Shown: positions 1-6,179 of the stretch, in pieces
How positions within the stretch are numbered: the first letter of the stretch is position 1
How the letters are laid out: each line of letters starts with the position of its first letter
From: Phycisphaerales bacterium
GTDB taxonomy: Bacteria > Planctomycetota > Phycisphaerae > Phycisphaerales > SM1A02
Reading direction: 5' to 3'
NCBI GenBank assembly: GCA_007127615.1
Contig: SKZB01000274.1
Coordinates: forward strand, 1 to 6,179
Length of the DNA: 6,179 bases
Made by a program: the position numbers and the translations under genes
The notes under the pieces: model-generated
The model's database searches: none
What the model was told of the DNA's origin: nothing
Seen by the model: only the letters and a program-made list of their open reading frames with translations

Positions 1-1041
1 CTGTTGGGCGACAAGATCAGTTGCAAACGCATGGCCAGGAAGGCCAGGACGCCGATCTTCCCCGGCTCGGACGGCGCGATCGAGGAAATCGACGAGGCCG
101 TCAAGGTCGCGCGCGAAATCGGGTTTCCCGTCATCGTGAAGGCCTCGGCGGGCGGCGGCGGCCGCGGCATGCGCATCGCCCACAACGAGGTCAATCTCCG
201 CGCGGGAATTGAAGCGGCGAAGAAAGAAGCCGAAGCCGCCTTCGGCAACGGTGCGGTCTACATCGAGAAGTTTCTCGAACACGCGCGGCACGTCGAAGTG
301 CAGGTTCTCGGCGACAAGCACGGCAACGCGATTCATCTTTACACCCGCGATTGCACGAGCCAGCGTCGTCATCAGAAACTCATTGAGGAGGGCCCCGCGC
401 CGGGGGTCGATCTCAAGAAGATGGAGTCGGTGGCCAACTCCGCCGCGGAACTGATTCGGCGGGCTCAGTATGCCGGGGCGGCCACGGTTGAGTTTCTGAT
501 GGACGGGAAGCAGGACTTCTACATGCTCGAGGTCAACACGCGGGTGCAGGTCGAGCACCCCGTGACCGAGATGATCACCGGCGTCGATATCGTCAAGGAG
601 ATGATCCGGGTCGCCGCGGGAGAGGAACTCGGCTACAAGCAGAAGGAGATCGCGATCACCGGCCACGCGATCGAATGCCGCATCAATGCCGAAGATCCGG
701 CCCGGAACTTCATGCCGCAGGCGGGGCGACTCGAAACGTACGCGGCGCCGGGCGGGCTCGGCGTGCGGATCGATTCACACGCTCGCCCCGGATATCGCAT
801 CCCGCCGAACTACGACTCGATGATCGGCAAGCTGATCGTCCACGGCCGCACCCGCGAGGAAGCGATCGCCCGCATGCGCGGGGCCCTGGATGAATTCCGC
901 ATCGGCCCGATCAAGACGACGATCCCGCTGCACCGGCGGATCATGGATCACGGCCCCTTCATCGAAGCGAGCTTTGATATCCACTACGTCGAACGTCTGC
1001 TCAAACAGGACGCCGCCGAGTCCGCCGCCGCCGGGGCATAG
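1..1041 (+). CDS. accC: Biotin carboxylase, acetyl-CoA carboxylase subunit (5' end missing)
   Basis: This is the ATP-dependent carboxylase of the biotin carrier protein, the first half-reaction of acetyl-CoA carboxylase in fatty acid synthesis, acting in the cytoplasm. The frame is open from base 1 and ends at TAG 1039-1041, giving 346 residues. The family is usually about 450, so roughly the first 110 residues (most of the N-terminal pre-ATP-grasp domain) lie outside the window; the TTG at 4 is not a real start. Counting from base 1, visible motifs are the GDK at 3-5, the ATP-grasp glycine-rich loop KAS-A-GGGGRG at 47-56, RDC-x-x-QRRHQK at 116-126, E164 in TVEFL, the metal and bicarbonate residues E177, N179 and R181 in the EVNTRVQVEHPVTE block, HAIECRINAEDP at 222-233, R256 in the GVR biotin/bicarbonate loop, and PPNYDSMIGKL at 268-278. 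All expected catalytic residues in the visible part are present. The tail is Ala-rich. Pyruvate or propionyl-CoA carboxylase chains share this domain, but the stop directly after it favours stand-alone AccC. An upstream accB cannot be checked here. Confidence 0.9.
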   Translation: MLGDKISCKRMARKARTPIFPGSDGAIEEIDEAVKVAREIGFPVIVKASAGGGGRGMRIAHNEVNLRAGIEAAKKEAEAAFGNGAVYIEKFLEHARHVEVQVLGDKHGNAIHLYTRDCTSQRRHQKLIEEGPAPGVDLKKMESVANSAAELIRRAQYAGAATVEFLMDGKQDFYMLEVNTRVQVEHPVTEMITGVDIVKEMIRVAAGEELGYKQKEIAITGHAIECRINAEDPARNFMPQAGRLETYAAPGGLGVRIDSHARPGYRIPPNYDSMIGKLIVHGRTREEAIARMRGALDEFRIGPIKTTIPLHRRIMDHGPFIEASFDIHYVERLLKQDAAESAAAGA

Positions 1042-1167
1042 AAGTCTGATCCGGTGAGCGGCACGAAGCCAATGGCGAAGCCGGACCCCTGAGCCGCGCG
1101 GGAGCGGGGGGCGGGGGAGAGGAGGAGTAAGCAGCCGGGCCGAGCCCGCCGGTTCAGCGCATTTCAA
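1042..1167. other. Convergent intergenic gap with purine-rich tract
   Basis: This 126-bp stretch lies between the convergent ends of accC (+) and the CvpA-like gene (-). At 1100-1131 the plus strand is almost all purine (29 of 32) with three runs of three or more G. The minus-strand transcript leaving the operon would therefore be C/U-rich and G-poor there, as expected for a Rho-loading region. At 1136-1148 a short dyad CGGGC-CGA-GCCCG could form a 5-bp hairpin, but no T-run follows on either strand, so it is not a standard intrinsic terminator. I see no ORF worth calling. Confidence 0.5.
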
Positions 1168-2772
1168 TCAGCGCACTTCAAGACGGGCGGTGCCGATGGT
1201 GAGATCACCGACGTTGAATCCGGTGAGGGTGACGCCCTGCGTGACCTGGAAGATGAGAAAAAGTTCGTGCCGGCCGCTGCTCGGAAGCATGGGGAGCTGC
1301 TCGACGTTGGGGATGAGCCGCGATGGGTCCAGGCGGATGGTCACGTTGCCGGCCCCCTGCATGTGCATGTAGCCGATCGGCGTGTACCGATTCCCGTTGG
1401 CGTCGACGAGCGCCATTCGGCCGTCGCGCGGCAGTTCCGAACGGATGGGGCCGAAGAGATCCGCCGGGGTTCCGCGACTGACATTCAGCCTGACGATGCG
1501 CGTGCCGGCCGGTTGGTGGATGCCGCGAATGCGAAGGTTGGGTGAGACCCGGTCACGGCTGCTCCCGAACTGAGCGTGCCCCTCGGTCAGGTACCGATCA
1601 ACCTCGCTCATTGAGCCGGGCAGCCGGTTCACGCTGACGGTGACCGGTCGAATGTCGTTGGTGACCGAAAGAGATTGCTGGATCGACTGGCCCGCCCCCG
1701 GCGTGACGGCAGCCGCGTTGCCGGCATCGCGCGTTGGCGCGGACGCGAGTCCTCTCTCAGCGTCGGGACTCGGCAGGGCGAAACGGGTGCCGCGAATCTG
1801 GATATGCCGGCCGGTATGGCCCGGGGGCACTTCGAACTCGAAGATCGCCCGCGCCGATTCCTGCCCCGGCACACTGGTGACGTAGTGGAACGGGTCATCG
1901 AAGCCGAATCGTCCGAAGTCGGATGAATCACTGGAGACCTGCTGGCTCCAGTGCGAGGGATGCAGAACTTCGGGGGCGTTGGTGCTGTTGCGCGGCTGCG
2001 GGTAGCAGATCAATCGCACCTGGGACGGAGACAACGTCAACATCTCACCCCAGTCTCGCGCCAGCGTATCGAAGCGCACTTCCACGAAGTGACGATTGGT
2101 GTCTTCGTCGATGAGAAACTGACGGACTTCAGCGGCATCGGGGACCAGGGAAAACATGCCCTTGCCTTCGTCGAAAGAATCGCGCAGCAGACTCGCCTGC
2201 TTGTACAGATTGGGGTTGATCTGTTTGAGCGGCGTGCCGCTGAAGGTCGGATGCAGCGCACCCACACTGACGTACTCAAAGAACCCGTTGGCCATGCGGT
2301 CAACCGGGACCCAGAGTTGCGGGCCGACCGGCTCAATGCGCCCGGTCCGGAAGTCCCGGCCGAATCCCTGGTATTCAAAGACCTTCGGATGCGCCTGAAC
2401 GTGTCCCGCGCCGATCATGAAGATGCCCATGGTCAGAATGCCCGAGCCGATGCCGAGTACGAACCCGAAGGTCAGGTTCGCCCATTCGGGCATCCGGATA
2501 TTGGTGTGGATCAGCCGGTCAAGCGGCAGCCGGAGCGCGAGCAGCGACCCCAGAAACAGGGCGATGAGCCCCATCCCCCACGCGTAATTGTCGAACGTGT
2601 TGCCGCGCAGAAGAAAACCCGCCACCAGGGGTTCCCAGAATGCGAAGGCGATCGTCCCCGCCACGATGACGCAGAGCAGATGGAGCAGCGAACTGAGCAG
2701 TCCCTGGTTGGCCCACCAGTAGGCGATGAGCAGGACGGACAGAATCAGAACGAGGTTGAGTAAGTAGGTCAT
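1168..2772 (-). CDS. CvpA-like membrane protein with large C-terminal soluble region
   Basis: This is a 534-residue protein with ATG at 2772-2770 and TGA at 1170-1168. The N-terminal 125 residues are very hydrophobic and contain four likely membrane helices, about 4-22, 31-51, 66-82 and 101-122. Their length and layout, with an Arg/Asp-containing loop (RLPLDRLIH) before the last helix and glycines in that helix (GFVLGIGSGILTMG), resemble the CvpA family of small inner-membrane proteins. Known CvpA proteins are about 160-200 residues; the extra 410 residues here are not recognised as any enzyme. Within that part, about 307-335 (FEFEVPPGHTGRHIQIRG) and 498-533 (LFLIFQVTQGVTLTGFNVGDL) share a hydrophobic-strand pattern suggesting two beta-sandwich domains, separated by an Ala/Pro/Ser-rich linker (about 335-368). 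No catalytic motif is evident. A weak ribosome site (GGCGAG) sits 7 bases before the start. It is the third gene of the minus-strand cluster, 48 bp after the GspE-like gene. The CDS is near certain; the CvpA relation is moderate and rests on topology. Confidence 0.75.
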   Translation of the reverse strand: MTYLLNLVLILSVLLIAYWWANQGLLSSLLHLLCVIVAGTIAFAFWEPLVAGFLLRGNTFDNYAWGMGLIALFLGSLLALRLPLDRLIHTNIRMPEWANLTFGFVLGIGSGILTMGIFMIGAGHVQAHPKVFEYQGFGRDFRTGRIEPVGPQLWVPVDRMANGFFEYVSVGALHPTFSGTPLKQINPNLYKQASLLRDSFDEGKGMFSLVPDAAEVRQFLIDEDTNRHFVEVRFDTLARDWGEMLTLSPSQVRLICYPQPRNSTNAPEVLHPSHWSQQVSSDSSDFGRFGFDDPFHYVTSVPGQESARAIFEFEVPPGHTGRHIQIRGTRFALPSPDAERGLASAPTRDAGNAAAVTPGAGQSIQQSLSVTNDIRPVTVSVNRLPGSMSEVDRYLTEGHAQFGSSRDRVSPNLRIRGIHQPAGTRIVRLNVSRGTPADLFGPIRSELPRDGRMALVDANGNRYTPIGYMHMQGAGNVTIRLDPSRLIPNVEQLPMLPSSGRHELFLIFQVTQGVTLTGFNVGDLTIGTARLEVR

Positions 2773-2820
2773 GGTGAATCTCGCCGGTCAATCAGAAACG
2801 ACGCGCGGGACGCGGTGCGT

Positions 2821-4521
2821 TCAGGAGGGAGCGGGGGTCGGGGTTCCGCTGGCGGCGGGTTTCTTCTTGCCCCCGCCGGGCGAAAGGACCCGCATGATTT
2901 CTTCGAGCGTCGTTTCGCCGTTCAGCACCTTGCTGAGGGCCGCTTCCTGCAGGTAGATCATCTTGTTGCGGCGGGCATGGGCTCGCGCGCCTTTGAGGTC
3001 CTTGTTGATCAACAGCTTGCGGGCCTCGCTATCGAGGAAGAACACTTCGTAGACCGCGAGCTGGCCCAGATATCCCGTCCCCTTGCAGACGGGACAGACT
3101 TCGACTTTGTTCTTGACCTGGACCTGTCCGGTCGCGCGGAAGAGCTGTTGGGCACGCTCCGCCGGAAGATTCAGCTTCTTGATCTGTTCGGCCGAGGGGG
3201 TGAACGGCTGGCGGCAGTTGGGGCAGAGACTGCGGAGCAGTCGCTGATTGATGACGGCGCGCAACGGCTTGATCGCCTGTTTGATGTCACCCACCTGGCT
3301 GACCCAGTGTTGGATCTGCTCTTCGATCGTGTTGGCGCGAATCGGCACGTAGATCAGCGGACCGTCCATTCCGGGTTCCGAGGCGATGCGAGCGGTCTGG
3401 GCATCCTCAAGATGAGACAGCATCACCACGTCGGGATCGCGGCGGAGTATGGACTGAAGATTGGTGGCGAAATCCGTCTCGGCGGCCGAGGTGTCGAACT
3501 CGGTGTGGTCCACCCCGTCGAGTTCGAAGAGCACCTCATTCTCGAGCGTCTTGATGTTCGAGGTGTAGGCGTCGTGTTTACTCAGCATGCTGTAGCCGGT
3601 TGTCGTCAGCCCGTGTCCGCTCGGCGCGCCGAGCAGCACGATGCCGTGCCGGTCGGACGGGTCGTAGAGCGTCTCCAGCGTCTCCATCTGCGATGGCAAC
3701 AGGCCGAGACCGTCGTACGGCTTCTGGATCTGGCTGCGGCGATCGAAGTCCATGCGGACCATCTGGCCGCTGGATGAACCGGCCGTGATGAGGGTGACAT
3801 CCTTCGATTCCCCTTCGATGGCCAGCTTGAACTCTCCGGCCTGCTGGCGACGCCGATCTTCCACGTCGAGGCCGGCAATATCCTTGAGGTAGTCGATGAC
3901 CTGCACGCCCGATTCGACCGGAATCGGATCACGCTTGGTGCGCACGCCGTCGATGGTCTGTACGATCACCGTGCCGCCGGACTTGGCGGCGATCTCGAGG
4001 CGACTGGCGCGGCTGTCGACCGCCGGTGCGATGATTTCCTCCGCCTGGGTGTGAACCGCCTGAAGCGGGCTGTCTTTCTGCGGCGCGCTTCGCGGCTGTC
4101 CTTTCGAGTCGGTGAAGTGAATCAACGCGGCTCTGGAAGCTCGTTTCTTCTGGCGTGAGCTGAGCGCTTCGGCCAGGGCCTGGCTGCTCAGATAGTAACG
4201 CTTCGATGCCGGGACGCGCTCGTTGCGATGCTTCCAGTAGGCCAGCGTCGGCGCGGCGAGAATCAGAAGGCCGAGCGGATAGGTGATCCAGAAGATGTGC
4301 ACCGTCCCGGGAATGAGCAGCATGACCACCAGTGCGACACCGGCGCCCCCGAACTGCAAACCGTTCCACATCGGCGCGTTCAGGTGAAAATATCGCGCGT
4401 CCTTGTCCAGCTTCGTCGCCGCCAGCCAGGCCCACCCGACGAAAGGCAACAGAATCAGGATGGCTTTCCACCATCCCAGCGTAATGTTCGTGACGGCGTT
4501 CTGAGCAAGTATTTCGATCAT
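2821..4521 (-). CDS. Membrane-anchored GspE/PilB-like protein, predicted inactive ATPase
   Basis: This 566-residue relative of the type II secretion / type IV pilus assembly ATPases carries an added N-terminal membrane domain. Numbered from the ATG at 4521, three hydrophobic segments lie at about 18-36, 56-74 and 76-96. A charged linker (about 98-160) follows, then the GspE N2-like domain (about 160-275, with IDGV and AGLDVEDRR), then the ATPase-like core. The core is recognisable but its catalytic motifs are changed. Walker A reads GAPSGHGLTTT (298-308) with Leu305 in place of Lys. The Asp box reads TLENE (325-329) instead of TxEDP. Walker B reads DPDVVMLSHLED, so GExRD becomes SHLED with His370 at the Glu position. 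The His box reads DGPLIYVPIRAN (386-397) in place of the TGHLVxxTLHTN-type motif. The tetracysteine zinc motif typical of GspE/PilB is kept (C433, C436, C476, C479). The tail is Lys, then Pro/Ala-rich. The frame is uninterrupted, so this is not a decayed gene. Start choice: the frame also opens at TTG 4554 (577 residues), but ATG 4521 has GGGAG 13 bases upstream and is preferred. The gene follows pilT by 58 bp. Confidence 0.88.
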   Translation of the reverse strand: MIEILAQNAVTNITLGWWKAILILLPFVGWAWLAATKLDKDARYFHLNAPMWNGLQFGGAGVALVVMLLIPGTVHIFWITYPLGLLILAAPTLAYWKHRNERVPASKRYYLSSQALAEALSSRQKKRASRAALIHFTDSKGQPRSAPQKDSPLQAVHTQAEEIIAPAVDSRASRLEIAAKSGGTVIVQTIDGVRTKRDPIPVESGVQVIDYLKDIAGLDVEDRRRQQAGEFKLAIEGESKDVTLITAGSSSGQMVRMDFDRRSQIQKPYDGLGLLPSQMETLETLYDPSDRHGIVLLGAPSGHGLTTTGYSMLSKHDAYTSNIKTLENEVLFELDGVDHTEFDTSAAETDFATNLQSILRRDPDVVMLSHLEDAQTARIASEPGMDGPLIYVPIRANTIEEQIQHWVSQVGDIKQAIKPLRAVINQRLLRSLCPNCRQPFTPSAEQIKKLNLPAERAQQLFRATGQVQVKNKVEVCPVCKGTGYLGQLAVYEVFFLDSEARKLLINKDLKGARAHARRNKMIYLQEAALSKVLNGETTLEEIMRVLSPGGGKKKPAASGTPTPAPS

Positions 4522-4560
4522 CAGCTTTGCGACGCTCCCGCGCAGTAAACTCAAATTTCA

Positions 4561-4574
4561 AGCCCGACCGGGCT
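4561..4574 (-). repeat. Small inverted repeat between pilT and the GspE-like gene
   Basis: AGCCCG-AC-CGGGCT is a perfect 6-bp dyad with a 2-base centre, or a 5-bp stem with a 4-base loop. It lies 5 bp after the pilT stop on the minus strand and about 40 bp before the preferred start of the next gene. No T-run follows, so it is unlikely to be a strong terminator. It could be an intercistronic RNA hairpin that affects processing or partial read-through. Confidence 0.35.
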
Positions 4575-4579
4575 CCCGC

Positions 4580-5740
4580 TCAGGAGATGCCCTTCAGCCG
4601 CATCCGCAGCTCTTCGGGTTTCGGCGTCGCGTCCAGTGCGACCTTGTGGTGAATGTATTCCGACTCCACAAGTTGCACAAGCGAACTGGTGAAGTCGATC
4701 ATGCCTTCCTCGTGGCTCTTTTTGATGACTTCAAGAAGTTCACCCTCGCGCGCTTCCAGGATGTACTTCTGGACAATCGGCGTGTTCAGCAGAATCTCGA
4801 TCGCCGGAATGCGGCCGATGTCTTCGTGCAGTGTCGGCAGCAGCTTCTGGTAGACGATCGCGCGCAGGTTGTAGGCGAGCAGCTTGCGGATCTGATCTCG
4901 CTCCGATTCGGGGAAGAGGTCGTAGATGCGGCCGAAGGTCTGCCACGCGGAGGAAGCGTGAATCGTGCCGAAGACCAGGTGGCCGGTCTCCGCGGCGCGA
5001 ATCGCCGCTTCAAACGTCTCGTGATCGCGCATTTCGCCGATCAGGACCACGTCCGGGTTTTCCCGCACCAGCGCCCGCAGCGCTTCGTTGAAGGTCTTGC
5101 AGTCGATGCCGACTTCGCGCTGATTGATCGTCGCCTTGGCATCCTTGAAGATGTATTCGATCGGATCTTCGATGGTGACGATGTGAACGCGTTTGCGTTC
5201 ATTGACGTACTGCAGCATCGATGCAATCGACGTGGACTTGCCCGAGCCGGTCACCCCCGAAAAGAGAATCAGTCCCTGTGAACTCATCGCCACATCACCG
5301 AGGATCTGCGGAAGATACAGTCCCTCGAAGGGCAGAATGTTGGAGGTGATCAGTCGCGCCGCCAGCGACGGCTTGCCGCGGGCCATGAACAGGTTCACCC
5401 GGAAACGGTGATCATCGTCATAGTCATACGCGAAGTCGATCTGGCCGTGACCCTTGAAGTGGTTGTACTGCGTGTCGTCGAGCACATCGCGCGCGATCTG
5501 AAACATCAAATCCGGCGTGCATATGTCGGTCTCGAGACTCTTCAGCGAACCGCGCAAACGAACGCGGGGCGGAAGATCGACCTTCACGATGAGGTCCGAC
5601 CCTTCGTAACGGATCGTTGCCGCGAGATACTTTTTCAGCGTCTCCAAACCCTCGCCGGGGTTGGTGCCACCATCGTGGTGAACCGGCGGGGGGGCCAGAT
5701 CCGGGGCATCGGGGGTCGATTCGGTGCTGAGCGGTGTCAT
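4580..5740 (-). CDS. pilT: Type IV pilus twitching ATPase, PilT/PilU family
   Basis: This is a 386-residue cytoplasmic hexameric ATPase of the pilus-retraction class. The start is taken at ATG 5740 because GGAG lies 11 bases upstream; the frame stays open to 5860, but the extra 40 residues (rich in R, P and S) do not look like a PilT N terminus. Residues 1-30 are a Pro/Thr/Asp-rich leader. The PAS-like N-terminal domain covers about 30-140 and contains FRVNLFMARG (113-122). All motor motifs are intact: Walker A GVTGSGKS (162-169, K168), Asp box TIEDPIEY (189-196), NQREVG (206-211), Walker B with catalytic Glu236 in GEMRD, and the His box AETGHLVFGTIHASSA (250-265). The C terminus (AIEILLNTP, later EGM, ending in a PKPEELRMRLK segment) resembles PilU more than PilT, and the AIRNLIRE motif typical of PilT is not present as such. 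It is the first gene of the three-gene minus-strand cluster. ATPase activity is well supported; whether it retracts a pilus or has another role is not shown here. Confidence 0.9.
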   Translation of the reverse strand: MTPLSTESTPDAPDLAPPPVHHDGGTNPGEGLETLKKYLAATIRYEGSDLIVKVDLPPRVRLRGSLKSLETDICTPDLMFQIARDVLDDTQYNHFKGHGQIDFAYDYDDDHRFRVNLFMARGKPSLAARLITSNILPFEGLYLPQILGDVAMSSQGLILFSGVTGSGKSTSIASMLQYVNERKRVHIVTIEDPIEYIFKDAKATINQREVGIDCKTFNEALRALVRENPDVVLIGEMRDHETFEAAIRAAETGHLVFGTIHASSAWQTFGRIYDLFPESERDQIRKLLAYNLRAIVYQKLLPTLHEDIGRIPAIEILLNTPIVQKYILEAREGELLEVIKKSHEEGMIDFTSSLVQLVESEYIHHKVALDATPKPEELRMRLKGIS

Positions 5741-5813
5741 GTGAGAATGGGCTCCGCGGGTGAAGAGTTGGACTGAGCGGTGAAATCGCTGAACCGGACA
5801 ACGGGGACTCAGC

Positions 5814-5825
5814 CGGTCCGGACCG
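5814..5825. repeat. 12-bp perfect palindrome upstream of pilT
   Basis: CGGTCCGGACCG is self-complementary over 12 bases and lies 74-85 bp before the pilT start codon. It could be a dimeric regulator site or a leader hairpin. In GC-rich DNA such palindromes also arise by chance, and it has no second exact copy that I noticed. Confidence 0.3.
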
Positions 5826-5913
5826 AGGAACCATTCGCGGCGCGGGCTGAGCGGTTCCACGGGAGCGGACGGACATGCCGCCGTCGCGGCCGGTTCAGAA
5901 CCTGTAAGCTTAG

Positions 5914-6179
<266 letters not shown>

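Noticed and set aside
1136..1148. Hairpin CGGGC-CGA-GCCCG as an intrinsic terminator
   Set aside because: The stem is only 5 bp and no T-run follows on either strand.
1951..2763. A 270-residue open frame on the plus strand opposite the CvpA-like gene
   Set aside because: It is antisense to a frame with clear transmembrane helices, is rich in R, E, Q and H as expected of a shadow frame, and has no recognisable domain.
2815..3777. A 320-residue open frame on the plus strand opposite the GspE-like gene
   Set aside because: It lies wholly antisense to a gene with clear family motifs, its composition is typical of high-GC antisense frames, and no protein family is recognisable.
2821..4521. The GspE-like gene as a pseudogene
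   Set aside because: The reading frame is unbroken for 566 codons, the zinc cysteines and structural motifs are kept, and only the catalytic motifs are changed, which points to a maintained inactive enzyme.
5741..5860. Upstream extension of pilT to 5860 (40 extra residues)
   Set aside because: The extension is Arg/Pro/Ser-rich, unlike PilT N termini, and the ATG at 5740 has GGAG 11 bases before it.

Overview
This is a GC-rich (roughly 60% or more) bacterial chromosomal window with dense coding and no mobile elements, CRISPR arrays, rRNA or tRNA. The gene content is housekeeping metabolism around a type IV pilus / type II secretion-like ATPase cluster. Weak or absent Shine-Dalgarno sequences, high GC, a large CvpA-like membrane protein with a long ectodomain and a membrane-anchored GspE-like protein together suggest a planctomycete (possibly Phycisphaerae). 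That assignment is inference and no marker in the window proves it.

Layout. Bases 1-1041 (+) carry the C-terminal three quarters of biotin carboxylase (AccC), truncated by the left edge. A 126-bp convergent gap with a purine-rich tract follows. From right to left, 5740 to 1168 (-) holds three same-strand genes that look like one operon: a PilT/PilU-family ATPase with all motifs intact; a GspE/PilB-like protein with an added N-terminal membrane domain whose Walker A lysine, Asp box, Walker B glutamate and His box are all altered; and a CvpA-like four-helix membrane protein with a C-terminal soluble region of about 410 residues. A divergent intergenic region (5741-6018) rich in small palindromes separates this operon from guaB (IMP dehydrogenase, +), of which only the first 53 codons are present.

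The most interesting object is the central operon: an active-looking PilT-type hexameric motor encoded next to an apparently catalytically dead, membrane-tethered GspE/PilB relative and a CvpA-like membrane protein. A reasonable inference is a membrane-linked motor module in which the dead paralogue is a scaffold or docking partner for the active ATPase. Second, guaB has a near-consensus sigma70 promoter (TTGACA, 18-bp spacer, GATAAT) placed so that the predicted +1 falls on the A of the ATG, which predicts a leaderless mRNA.
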